Both the position numbers and the translations under genes were made by a program. A stretch of DNA of 64,000 nt, taken from contig NZ_JAFHKM010000002.1 in the NCBI RefSeq assembly GCF_016937515.1, positions 5,017,001 to 5,081,000 on the forward strand, written 5' to 3'. Numbering within the stretch: position 1 is the first letter of the stretch; each line of letters starts with the position of its first letter. Origin of the DNA: Cohnella algarum (GTDB lineage: Bacteria; Bacillota; Bacilli; Paenibacillales; Paenibacillaceae). This document shows, piece after piece, positions 25,464-33,926 of the stretch. The notes beneath the pieces are model-generated. The model was given only the letters and a program-made list of their open reading frames with translations. It had not been told where the DNA came from and made no database searches.

Positions 25464-27428
25464 TCAGCCGGGAATCCGTTGACGCCATGCAGCCTGGGAT
25501 TTTCTTCCGATCGTTTCGATAATCCGGGTTCGGTTCACGAGAATGTCGGCCTCCAAATTTTTGTTGGACGGAATCGGACAAGGCAGCGAGGCGATCCTTT
25601 GAACGACGATTTTCTGTTCCGTTCGTTCGGACACGGCGGCGATGATCTCGCTTCCGATTCCGTGATGTCGGCTCCCCTCCTCGACGACGTATAAGTTCCC
25701 CGTCGTTTCGGCGGAGCGGACGATCACGTCGCAATCGATCGGTTTCAGTTTGGAAAGGATGAGCACTTCCGCCTTTACGTCGTGTTCGATAAATAACGGG
25801 ACGATGCAATCCATCACCGCGTGGCTCGCTCCGCCATACGTCACGATGGTGGCTGTCGGAGGCGAAAGGACGGGGCGAATTCGGACGATCGGGTAGCCGT
25901 TGACGACGGCCTGCTCGGATTTGAAAGGGATCGGCGGCCTCGCAGCGACCGGCCGGGCATAGTCCAGCTTGTTCTCGATGACGATGACCGGCTCTTTTTC
26001 GTTGTCGAGAACGGACCTGTAGATCTGCCCCGGGTCCACGAACGAATTCAGCGCGACGACCTTGAGGTTGTCGACGGTCAGCAGCAGCTTGTCCAACGTT
26101 TGCGAATGCGTCGGGCCGTAGCCGCGCCCCCCTCCCATGGGCGTTCGGATAACGATCGGACACGCCGTCTGACCGTTGAACATATATCCGAACTTGGAGG
26201 CGTGGTTGACGATCTGGTCCATGCACAGCGTGATAAAATCGCCGAACATGATTTCCAGAACGGGCCGGTACCCCGCCATCGCCAGTCCGCTGGAAATGCC
26301 GGTGACGGCCGCTTCGCTGATGGGCGTGGAGAAGACCCTGCCGGGATATTTTTCGCTCAAGTCTTTGGCGACTTTAAACGCTCCTCCGTAAGGAAACGAG
26401 ACGTCCTCGCCGATGAAAAGCAATTTCTCGTTGCGCTTCATTTCCTTTTCGAAAAACGAATGGATCCGATCGGCCTGCCGTTCGCCCGTTGCGGACAGCT
26501 CCGTCCAATCGCTTCGCGCCTCGCGCTCCTCCTCGCCGCTGAAGTATTCGCTCAAGCTCAATTCGCCGCCGGCTTCCGCTTCCCGGATCGTTTCGTCCAA
26601 ATGCCGGTCGATATCGTCCACCAGCTCTCGATAAACGCGCGGATGCTCCTGCCGAAAAACGTGGATCGGATCGATCGCGGCATACCGCTCGACTTCGCTT
26701 GCATCCCGGTAATCGTCTCCCTTGGAATGCGGATTCAACCGGTACAAGTCGACCAGATGAAAGGCCGGCATGGATGCGTCCCGCACATAGTCCACGCTCG
26801 CTTTCGCATTGTCGAACAGCTGCTCCAGATGCCAGATATCGCTCTGGAACGTTCGAAGGCCGAAGCTTCTTGCCCGTTCCAAAATGTCGCCGGCGAGATG
26901 GTCCGCCAGTTTGGTGGATTGGGCGTAGTAATTGTTTTCGCATACGATCAGCAGGGGAAGCCGCCATTTGGCCGCGATGTTCATCGTCTCGTACAAAACG
27001 CCTTCCCCCAGCGTACCGTCGCCGATGAACGCCATGACCACGTTTTTCGCCGCGTTCAGCTTTAGCGCCATCGCGAAGCCGGCCGCGATCGGGACCATTC
27101 CGCCCTGAATGCCATTCGAAAAAAACTTGCGGTTGCAAAGATGCTGGCTGCCCCCGATCCCGCCGCAGGCGCCGGTTTTTTTGCCCATCAGCTCGCCGAT
27201 CAGGCTTTTGCACTCTTTCGTGTAGGCGATATAGTGTCCGTGGCAGCGATGATTGGAAACGACGTAGTCGTCCGCGTCGATATGCCGCATGAACGCGACC
27301 GGCGAAAATTCCTGTCCGACGCAGGTATGAACGGTTCCATTCAGCTTGCCGAAGGAAAAGAGCTCCAGCAGCTTTTGCTCGGCCCGCCGGATCAAGATCG
27401 CTTCCCGCATGCATGCGATATCCGTCAT
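25464..27428 (-). CDS. 2-oxoacid dehydrogenase E1, alpha and beta subunits fused
   Basis: A 654-residue protein. Residues 1-320 are E1 alpha with the ThDP motif starting IGDGTLGEGV (136-138) and ending LIVCENNYYAQS. Residues 330-654 are E1 beta (RNEKLLFIGEDVSFPYGGAF, then PISEAAVTGISSGLAMAGYR and VRTPMGGGRGYGPTHSQ-like loop). The fusion resembles acetoin- or branched-chain-type E1 rather than pyruvate dehydrogenase; the substrate cannot be told. It is the first catalytic gene after the AraC regulator (55 nt) and is followed at 4 nt by E2. Sense-strand frames overlapping it are shadows. Confidence 0.9.
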   Translation of the reverse strand: MTDIACMREAILIRRAEQKLLELFSFGKLNGTVHTCVGQEFSPVAFMRHIDADDYVVSNHRCHGHYIAYTKECKSLIGELMGKKTGACGGIGGSQHLCNRKFFSNGIQGGMVPIAAGFAMALKLNAAKNVVMAFIGDGTLGEGVLYETMNIAAKWRLPLLIVCENNYYAQSTKLADHLAGDILERARSFGLRTFQSDIWHLEQLFDNAKASVDYVRDASMPAFHLVDLYRLNPHSKGDDYRDASEVERYAAIDPIHVFRQEHPRVYRELVDDIDRHLDETIREAEAGGELSLSEYFSGEEEREARSDWTELSATGERQADRIHSFFEKEMKRNEKLLFIGEDVSFPYGGAFKVAKDLSEKYPGRVFSTPISEAAVTGISSGLAMAGYRPVLEIMFGDFITLCMDQIVNHASKFGYMFNGQTACPIVIRTPMGGGRGYGPTHSQTLDKLLLTVDNLKVVALNSFVDPGQIYRSVLDNEKEPVIVIENKLDYARPVAARPPIPFKSEQAVVNGYPIVRIRPVLSPPTATIVTYGGASHAVMDCIVPLFIEHDVKAEVLILSKLKPIDCDVIVRSAETTGNLYVVEEGSRHHGIGSEIIAAVSERTEQKIVVQRIASLPCPIPSNKNLEADILVNRTRIIETIGRKSQAAWRQRIPG

Positions 27429-27483
27429 GACGGTTCCTCCGAAGCGGCATGGGCCGGGAATTCAACCTTTCGGAAATCGAACC

Positions 27484-28257
27484 CTAACATGTATCCGCCT
27501 CCCGGAGCGATTTGTTCATTCGGTATTCGCTCGGCGTTACTCCGTAATGCTTTTTGAAATAGGTGGCGAGCTGGGATCTCGAGATGTAGCCGACCGATAA
27601 CGTGATATCGTTGATGGACAAGTCGGTGTCGGCCAGCAGTTGCCGCGCCTTATCCACGCGAACTCTTTGCAGATGCTTCATCGGAGAGCAATGAAAGACC
27701 TTCGAATACGTGTTGCTCAAATAAACCGGATTGCACTGCAAGCTGTCGGCCAGTCCTTCCAACGTCAGAGGTTCGCGGTATTTCATGCGGATCGTCCGGT
27801 GAATCCAAATGAGACGGGGGTCTATCCTTCCGTGCGCCGGACTCGGTTTCGGCAAATTGAATTTTTGCAAAAGGGCGGTCAGCATGTCGCCGACGCTCTC
27901 GGAACCGGCGTCCGGGCACCGCTCGGACCAGGCATGGAGCGCTTCGGCGAACGTTCGGAACTCCGATTCGGTCTTGTCGCAGATGAGCGGGCGCATCGTT
28001 CTCAGCTGTTTCTTGTCTTTCGGGGCGAGCGCGGTCAGCTTGACCGTAACCGGCTTCGGCGAATGGTTTGCAATCGCGATCGCGCTGCCGATCGCCATGA
28101 AGCCGCCCGGCACGGCGTAGCTTTTGCCGTTTTTCTTGACGGTTATGGAATCTTCCGGCTCGATTACCAACAGCTTCGTCGCGTCCTCATGCCAGAGTTC
28201 CGAATATCCGGGAGTGATCGTCAGTCGAGGCATAGCGGCGTATACACTCCAATCCAT
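27484..28257 (-). CDS. AraC family regulator heading the biosynthetic cluster
   Basis: A 257-residue AraC/XylS regulator with an N-terminal sensing domain (residues 1-130, small cupin-like: VIEPEDSITVKKNGKSYAVP) and a C-terminal DNA-binding domain (TLEGLADSLQCNPVYLSNTY and INDITLSVGYISRSQLATYF, then GVTPSEYRMN). It is the first gene of the leftward gene string and is 55 nt ahead of E1. A pair of identical 12-bp direct repeats (28346-28376) lies upstream and is the likely binding site, so it probably activates its own operon and the cluster. Confidence 0.9.
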   Translation of the reverse strand: MDWSVYAAMPRLTITPGYSELWHEDATKLLVIEPEDSITVKKNGKSYAVPGGFMAIGSAIAIANHSPKPVTVKLTALAPKDKKQLRTMRPLICDKTESEFRTFAEALHAWSERCPDAGSESVGDMLTALLQKFNLPKPSPAHGRIDPRLIWIHRTIRMKYREPLTLEGLADSLQCNPVYLSNTYSKVFHCSPMKHLQRVRVDKARQLLADTDLSINDITLSVGYISRSQLATYFKKHYGVTPSEYRMNKSLREADTC

Positions 28258-28345
28258 CCTCTCACCTCCGAAATTTACATCCGGAAAATATTTTTACTTC
28301 ATTTTAACGATGGCAATTACCTCACGCAATATAAATATGTATTAA

Positions 28346-28376
28346 TCTGTAAAATTGATTCTCGTCTGTAAAATTG
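28346..28376 (-). promoter_or_regulatory. tandem 12-bp direct repeat, likely AraC operator
   Basis: TCTGTAAAATTG occurs twice (28346-28357 and 28365-28376) with a 19-bp period, about two helical turns, as AraC proteins prefer. On the minus strand the repeats read CAATTTTACAGA; the TTTACA inside the promoter-proximal copy could be a -35 element, with AT-rich DNA (TATTTATATT) following. The position is about 90-120 bp before the AraC start at 28257. Nothing else of gene type lies between 28258 and 28496. Confidence 0.5.
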
Positions 28377-28496
28377 GCTGTTTACCCTTGCGATAAAATG
28401 AACGCATCGGCTCATGCCGGAGGGGAGAGGCGGGAACGCGGTCCCGATCGGAGGGAAAAATTGTCGATTTCAGGCGAGACCGCCGGATCGCGGACG

Positions 28497-29542
28497 CTAG
28501 CGGATTAGCATATCCCCGATGCGGCTAAGCTCGCTTTTTTCGTTTATTTCTATTTTTTTCAAAAGTTCGGTCATGAAATCGAGATTTTTTTTGTTAAATT
28601 TCACCGAATTTTTCAAATATAAATGATGTAAAATTCGAACATCCTTCCATACGTCTTGATAGCGCGAATAAGCTTCGCGATCCTCGATATAACCGATGTC
28701 CAGCAAATGCCGGATTCTTCGGAGCATAACGGTTTTATGGTTCAACAGCGTCTGGAAGGTCTTCATATGCAGCGAAGCTCCGGTTTCCGTCTGCGTTCGC
28801 AATCTGTCGGTCAGCAGCCGATAGATGCCGATCCCGAAGACGAGCTCGGACTGGTTCAGGTCGATCCCCAAATTGAAATTGGGAATCGCCGGAACCTCCG
28901 TTTTTCTGGAAAGCACGTAGTCCTCGAGCGCGCGGGCGAGATGCCGAGGGCTTAATTCGGGACGGATGCCGTAAGGACGATCCCGATACGGGAATCGGAT
29001 CAGTTCCACCGTCCCGTTCATGCTTGTAACGTCCTGACCGACCGTCTTGAAGGCCTTTTCGAACAAGGCAAGCGGCACTTGCCGCTCTTTGGCGAATTTC
29101 GGGGGGAGGAGAAATAACCCGCGGCGAGAAGCGCGTCTTGCTCGGCATCGTAACCGTAGAACATCACGTGATGCGGATAATCGTACGTTTGGAATGCGGA
29201 GGTTCCGGGGATATAAAATTCATTGACCAGCGTGCTGAAGTAATAGCCTTGTTCGAGACAATCCAGCACGAAGCCCCGGATATCGGGAAACCATCGATTA
29301 ACCTGATCGCGATGGAGCCGCGAAAGAAAAAGGTTGGGAATGTCCTGGGGGCGCGATGAGATGGCAAAGTGAATGAAGTCTGCCGTTTTGTCCGGAATCG
29401 CGAACAAATGAATGTAGTTGGCGTACACCCAATTCAGCATTTGCTCTTGCGTCAAGATGATCGATTGGACAAACGAATGCAAAGAATGAACGTCGACGAT
29501 CGGGTCGGTTAACGGAAGGCATATGCTTCGGCTCATCCCCAT
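28497..29542 (-). CDS. BtrH N-terminal-like protein, frame interrupted at a G6 run
   Basis: Homologue of the protein at 9007-10014. The first frame (from 29542) carries VNEFYIPGTSAFQTYDYPHH and VMFYGYDAEQDALLAAGYFS; the second (to 28497) carries KERQVPLALFEKAFKTVGQD and the helical C-terminus. They join at a C6 run on the coding strand (29101-29106 on +): with seven Cs the frame is continuous and encodes 348 residues, close to the 335 of its homologue. The break is therefore probably a sequence error rather than decay. It lies upstream of the AraC gene on the same strand and may be the head gene of the cluster or a separate unit. Confidence 0.7.
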
Positions 29543-29727
29543 CCCTCATTTCTATAAATTCCAGTAAAAGGATTCCCCCCTCATGTTATCCCTCCGTTAT
29601 CCTGTCGTCAACTCCGGCGCTTGCGGCAAACAAACGTATGCCGGCCCCAATCCGGGGCGTCGGGCTTGCCCAGCAGCGCCGATCCCGGATAATAAGCGAT
29701 GAACGCCATCTTCCCGCCCTTTGCCGC

Positions 29728-30027
29728 ATGAGCGAACGCTATATGGAGCCGTTGACCGTTTCCGAACTGAGCGCCGTCGTCAATATGAGCCCGAGGCATT
29801 TCCAACGCTGCTTCAAAAGGCTGACGGGCCGATCCTTCTACCAAATGCTGCAGCATATCCGGCTGGAACGGAGCGAAAGCCTCCTCATCGACACCGACAT
29901 GAGTGTCCAGTCGATCGCCCGCCACGTCGGAATTTCCGATCTGAAGCACTTTTACCACCTTTTTCATCAGAAATACGGCGTCACCCCCGCCGTCTTCCGC
30001 AAAAGGCTCGGCAAAGCCGACCTATAA
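29728..30027 (+). pseudogene. AraC-type DNA-binding domain fragment
   Basis: The last 99 residues of an AraC regulator: EPLTVSELSAVVNMSPRHFQ (first helix-turn-helix) and VQSIARHVGISDLKHFYHLF with GVTPAVFRKRLGK (second). An ATG at 29728 begins the recognisable part, but there is no sensing domain upstream; the preceding 100 bp read as unrelated sequence. It is either a truncated gene or, less likely, a free-standing DNA-binding domain. It lies just beyond the BtrH-like gene, at what may be the edge of the biosynthetic cluster. Confidence 0.65.
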
Positions 30028-30043
30028 GAACGAATCGCCGCAA

Positions 30044-30075
30044 CAAAAAACCTTGCGCCGCAAGGACGCAAGGTC
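30044..30075 (-). terminator. rho-independent terminator after MFS exporter
   Basis: ACCTTGCG (30050-30057) pairs with CGCAAGGT (30067-30074); the minus-strand product ends in a T6 run. It ends the leftward MFS transcript and separates it from the converging AraC fragment. Confidence 0.8.
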
Positions 30076-30095
30076 GGGAAATCCAGCTTGGCCGA

Positions 30096-31589
30096 TTAGT
30101 GGTTGATCATCGCGGCCGGCTCCGCATTCGGAGCGTTCGTATCCTCGCGACCGGAATCCGTCGGCTTGGGCTGGCGCAGGAACAGGCTGAACGCGATGCC
30201 GAACGCCGCGACGCAAGCGGCGAGCAGAAACGTGTCTCCGTATCCCTGCACGACCGCCTGCAAAGGGTTGGCGCCTTCCGCGGCGGAAGCCTCATGCTCC
30301 TGGATTTGCGAGGTCAGGTAGCCGGTCAGCCCCGCGACCGCGAACGACACGACGACTTGCTGGGCCGCGGTCGTCAGCGGCGTCACCCGGGTGACGAGCC
30401 GGCGCGGCGCCGAGTTCAGGACATGCGTATTAAGCGGCATCATCGAGAAGCCCATGCCCAGCCCCATCAGGCCCAGCGAAACCATGATCGCGCCGGTGGC
30501 GGTGTCGACCGTAACCCGCGACAGCAAAAAGAGAGCGGTCGAGATGGCGGTCAGGCCGAAAAACGCGAGCGGCCGGGCGCCGATCCGGTCGAACAGACGG
30601 CCGCCGATGGGCATCCCGATGCCTGCGCACAACGCTTGCGGGAGCAGGATGAGCCCGGTTTCGAGGGCGCTGTAGCCTTTGACGGACTGCAAGTACAGCG
30701 GAACGATGATCATCGACCCGAACATCGTCAGCTGGACAACCCAGGCCAGCAAAATGCCGCGGGTGAAATCCGGGGAGCGGAACACGCGCAGCTCGAGCAG
30801 CGGCTGCTTTTGCCTAATCTCGACGAAGATGAACAGAACGAGCGCCGTGCCGCCGACGATCAGGCCGGTCAGCGTCTGCGCGGACGTCCATTCCGTCCCG
30901 CCCTCGCTGACGCCGAACGCCAGCATGGAAAACGCGATCGGCGCCAAGATCATCCCGAGAATATCCAGCCGCGGCGGTTCGAGGCGCTCGGCCTTCGGCA
31001 AAAACCGCATGCCCAAAATAAAGGCGACGATCCCGATCGGCAGATTGATCAGAAAGATCCAATGCCAGCTGACGGAATCGACCAGCCAGCCGGACAAAAT
31101 CGGGCCGAGCGCCGGCGCCATCAGCATCGGAATGCCGAGCATCCCCATGATCGAGCCCCGTCTCTCCGGCGGAGCCAGCCGGAAAACCATCGCCATGCCG
31201 ATCGGAGCGACCATCCCACCGCCGAGCCCTTGCAGCACCCGGAACAAAACAAGCTGGAACGGCGTCTGGGCCGCTCCGCACAGCACGGAGCCGATCGTAA
31301 AGAGCGTGATCGTCGTCAAAAACACCTGCTTCGCCCCGTAACGGTCGGTCAGCCACCCCGCGAGCGGGATGACGGCGGACAAAGCCAACGTATAGCCCGT
31401 CACGGTCCATTGAATCGTCTTCAGATCGGTCCCGAAATATTCGACGAGGCTCGGAACGGCGACATTGACGACGGTGCTGTCCAAAATTACCATGATCATG
31501 CCGACGATGATCGCCATCATCGCGGGCAGGATCGCTTTCAAAGAAAATTCGGCGCTCGGGCCGGAAGCTTGCGGCGCTGGATTCGACAT
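30096..31589 (-). CDS. MFS transporter, DHA2 (EmrB/QacA-type) drug exporter
   Basis: A 497-residue membrane protein with 14 predicted helices. Motif A-like GWLTDRYGAKQVFLTT, motif B/C region RVLQGLGGGMVAPIG and ALGPILSGWLVDSVSWHWIF, and motif D1 LDSTVVNVAVPSL identify a proton-driven multidrug exporter of the 14-helix DHA2 family. The TetR gene starts upstream and ends 21 nt before it, so they form one operon and the regulator probably represses both. Its position next to the biosynthetic cluster makes a role in product export or resistance conceivable, but the usual job is general drug efflux. Confidence 0.93.
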   Translation of the reverse strand: MSNPAPQASGPSAEFSLKAILPAMMAIIVGMIMVILDSTVVNVAVPSLVEYFGTDLKTIQWTVTGYTLALSAVIPLAGWLTDRYGAKQVFLTTITLFTIGSVLCGAAQTPFQLVLFRVLQGLGGGMVAPIGMAMVFRLAPPERRGSIMGMLGIPMLMAPALGPILSGWLVDSVSWHWIFLINLPIGIVAFILGMRFLPKAERLEPPRLDILGMILAPIAFSMLAFGVSEGGTEWTSAQTLTGLIVGGTALVLFIFVEIRQKQPLLELRVFRSPDFTRGILLAWVVQLTMFGSMIIVPLYLQSVKGYSALETGLILLPQALCAGIGMPIGGRLFDRIGARPLAFFGLTAISTALFLLSRVTVDTATGAIMVSLGLMGLGMGFSMMPLNTHVLNSAPRRLVTRVTPLTTAAQQVVVSFAVAGLTGYLTSQIQEHEASAAEGANPLQAVVQGYGDTFLLAACVAAFGIAFSLFLRQPKPTDSGREDTNAPNAEPAAMINH

Positions 31590-31610
31590 CGGTTTCTCTC
31601 CACTCTCCCG

Positions 31611-32189
31611 TTATTTTTCTTTTGTATATTTGTAAAAGTAATGGTCAAAAAAATGCGAAATTTGCTCTTCGACCGGAAGGGAAGTCAGCAGCGGCTTGCT
31701 TGCGCCCTTCGTGTCCTCCCGACTGATGCAAGTCGCTTTGATGACGGGCGTGATGACCGCCGAAAAAATGTGCTGGATCATCAGCAGCAGCCGCTCCGGA
31801 TCTTCCTCGCCCGTAATTTCCTTCAACAGCCCTCCGAACTTTTCCAGCCCGTGCGTCTTCAGAAACGTGACGTATTCGGTTTGAGAATCGAACAGGCTTT
31901 CCTGATCGAGCGCCCGCTTCAGGACTTGGGGCTGGTTTCGCATCGCTTTGACGTAATGCACGGTGAACTCGCGGAGCCGGTCGAGCGGCGCGAGTGACGC
32001 GTCGTCCAAAACGAACAGCGTTTCGCGAAGCGATTCGAACCGGATTTTCAGCGCCTCGTTAATCAACTTTTCCTTCGAGCCGAAATAATAATGCACGAGA
32101 GCCGAATTCGTGCCGGCCATTTCGGCGATTTTCCGCGTCGTGACGTTTTCGGCTCCTTGCGAATCGATCAATTCCTGCGTAGCTTCCAA
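31611..32189 (-). CDS. TetR family transcriptional regulator
   Basis: About 192 residues: an N-terminal helix-turn-helix (TTRKIAEMAGTNSALVHYYF GSKEKL region) and a helical ligand domain. The first usable start is TTG at 32189 (LEATQELIDSQG), but the frame upstream encodes TTRQKI, residues usually present in the first helix, without a standard start codon before an in-frame TAA; AAGGGGG lies about 25 nt before the TTG. The start may therefore be non-canonical or the sequence slightly wrong here. It precedes the DHA2 exporter and most likely represses it through the inverted repeat at 32248-32267. Confidence 0.85.
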   Translation of the reverse strand: MEATQELIDSQGAENVTTRKIAEMAGTNSALVHYYFGSKEKLINEALKIRFESLRETLFVLDDASLAPLDRLREFTVHYVKAMRNQPQVLKRALDQESLFDSQTEYVTFLKTHGLEKFGGLLKEITGEEDPERLLLMIQHIFSAVITPVIKATCISREDTKGASKPLLTSLPVEEQISHFFDHYFYKYTKEK

Positions 32190-32247
32190 AATTTTTTGCC
32201 GTGTCGTAAATCTGCACCCCCTTCTTTAACCAACGATTAAAACAACA

Positions 32248-32267
32248 GTTTAAATCATTGATTAAAC
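32248..32267 (-). promoter_or_regulatory. inverted repeat, likely TetR operator
   Basis: GTTTAAATCATTGATTAAAC is a near-perfect inverted repeat (arms GTTTAA/TTAAAC) about 60 bp upstream of the TetR start, with a related half-site (GATTAAAAC) to its left at 32235-32243. The location and symmetry fit autoregulation by the TetR protein and co-repression of the exporter. Confidence 0.5.
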
Positions 32268-32273
32268 TTACGC

Positions 32274-33893
32274 CTATTCCAAACGTTTGTCAATAGCCCC
32301 GTCTTGTCCGGTTACGAGCCGGATGAGATAAGGCTTCAGATCCACCATGCGCAAATATTGCGGCTTGCGCTCCGTCCCGGCGATCAGAAGCGGAACGAGC
32401 GATTCCGTCTTGCCGACGGAGCCGTGGCCGCCTCCGCCCTCGTGCGTCGGCGAGCTTTCGTCCGCCAGCTCGTATCCGGGCTTCGCCGTCACGACCAGAT
32501 AGTCGCCTTCATGCGAATGCAAAGCGGCCGAAAGCTGCCGGAGGACATCGGGATAATACCCGTACTCCAGCGAATGCCGGGAAGCGTCGGTTTTCAAATC
32601 CAGAACTTTCGCATCCAGCTCGACGGTCCACGCCTGGCGGTAGCGGTCGACCAACGTTCCCCCGGCTTTATACCGGAGCTGCCTGCCGGTCCCGCCTTGG
32701 ACGACGCGAATCCACTCCCGTTCTTTCCAGGCGACGAAATCGATCCGCGGCTCGCGACGAAGCGCCTCGGCAATGTCTCCCGACTTGCGGCCGGAGCCCA
32801 AATTGTAGACGTACGCCATCGTTTCGTTGACGGCGAGCACGATTTCCGTCTCGGCCGAGACGTCCTCTCCCGTTCGCAGCACGCGGTAATCCCGGAGCAA
32901 AGCGGGCAAGTCGATTTCGGAATTTTGTCCGGCCGGCAAAATTTGCGTCATTCCGCTGTCCCCGGCTACGACGATTACCGCCTCTTCCAACGCTTTTTCC
33001 GGCGACCCGAACGCTTGCAGCAAAGCCATCAGCTGCCCGTCCAGCTTTTTTACTCCTTCCAGCCCCGGCGGTCCGTCCTTATGCAGCTCCCTGTCCAGCT
33101 CGGGCAAATAGACGAACAGAAAATCCGGCAGCCGTCCGGTTCGAATCAAGTGCCTGACCGCGCCAAAAGCGAAATCGTGGCCGAAGCCAAGCTTGTTCGC
33201 CACGCCGTCGCCGGGGACGTTCTCCTCGCCTTCGAACGGATTGGACAGCGTTCCCAGCGTCAATAAATCCGGGCCCTTCACGCGAACGGTTTCGGGCAAG
33301 GCGGTCGGAACGTTCATCCATTTGGGAATCGAAAGAACATGCTCGGTCCGTCCCCGGTAGATGATGCCGTTGATCGAGCCCGATTTGTATCCCAGGCGCG
33401 CCAAGTCTTCATAGATCGTCGGAAGCTTCGGATTCAGGTGGCTGCCGTTCAAGCGAACCAACGCGTCGGCAAGCACCGGGTCGACCCCGAGCTTAAGCAC
33501 CTCCATTGGACCGGTTCCGTAATTGACGATTTTTCGTTCGGCCGCCGAATACCAGACGAGTCCCGGTACGCGGTGCTCGTCGGGGTATTTGCCCGTCAGC
33601 AGCGAGCTGTCGATCGAAACGGACATCGTCGGAAAGGAGCTTACCAAATCCTTGTAATACTGCCCGCGCTCGATCAAAAATCGAAAAGCGGGCAGCTCCC
33701 GCTTGCGAACGCCCTCGTCGATCGCCTGCGGCATGAGCGAATCCGTCATCAGGAAGATCACTTTTTTCGTTTTTTCGCCTTTGGCGGATTTTGCCCGCAG
33801 CAAGTCCTGGGCGTCGGGGGCTCCCCTTTCGCACCCCGCGATCAGAAGCAGCGCGGCGGCTGCGAGAAGCAGCCGGAATCGTTTGCCGTACAT
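32274..33893 (-). CDS. alkaline-phosphatase-superfamily phosphodiesterase lipoprotein
   Basis: A 539-residue lipoprotein (lipobox LIAGC, Cys21). The mature part is a type I phosphodiesterase/nucleotide pyrophosphatase: metal site IFLMTDSL, nucleophile Thr in SFPTMSVSIDSSLLTGKYP, then LPELDRELHKDG, VAGDSGMTQI and the last His in EGGGGHGSVGKTE. These supply the expected two-zinc ligand set. It is anchored outside the membrane and should hydrolyse phosphate di- or monoesters; the substrate is unknown. It lies downstream of the ruined gerA operon and ends convergently near the TetR promoter region. Confidence 0.9.
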   Translation of the reverse strand: MYGKRFRLLLAAAALLLIAGCERGAPDAQDLLRAKSAKGEKTKKVIFLMTDSLMPQAIDEGVRKRELPAFRFLIERGQYYKDLVSSFPTMSVSIDSSLLTGKYPDEHRVPGLVWYSAAERKIVNYGTGPMEVLKLGVDPVLADALVRLNGSHLNPKLPTIYEDLARLGYKSGSINGIIYRGRTEHVLSIPKWMNVPTALPETVRVKGPDLLTLGTLSNPFEGEENVPGDGVANKLGFGHDFAFGAVRHLIRTGRLPDFLFVYLPELDRELHKDGPPGLEGVKKLDGQLMALLQAFGSPEKALEEAVIVVAGDSGMTQILPAGQNSEIDLPALLRDYRVLRTGEDVSAETEIVLAVNETMAYVYNLGSGRKSGDIAEALRREPRIDFVAWKEREWIRVVQGGTGRQLRYKAGGTLVDRYRQAWTVELDAKVLDLKTDASRHSLEYGYYPDVLRQLSAALHSHEGDYLVVTAKPGYELADESSPTHEGGGGHGSVGKTESLVPLLIAGTERKPQYLRMVDLKPYLIRLVTGQDGAIDKRLE

Positions 33894-33926
33894 AACAATC
33901 CCCTTTCAAGCATTCGAAGCCGTTTT

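Noticed and set aside
29608..29720. Minus-strand peptide ending PDAPDWGRHTFVCRKRRS
   Set aside because: Looks like the end of some protein but no family is recognised, and no upstream coding continuity is visible.
29721..31997. Long plus-strand frame opposite the MFS exporter and TetR genes
   Set aside because: Arg/Gln/His-rich translation with no family features; it mirrors the opposite-strand coding sequence, as happens in G+C-rich genes.
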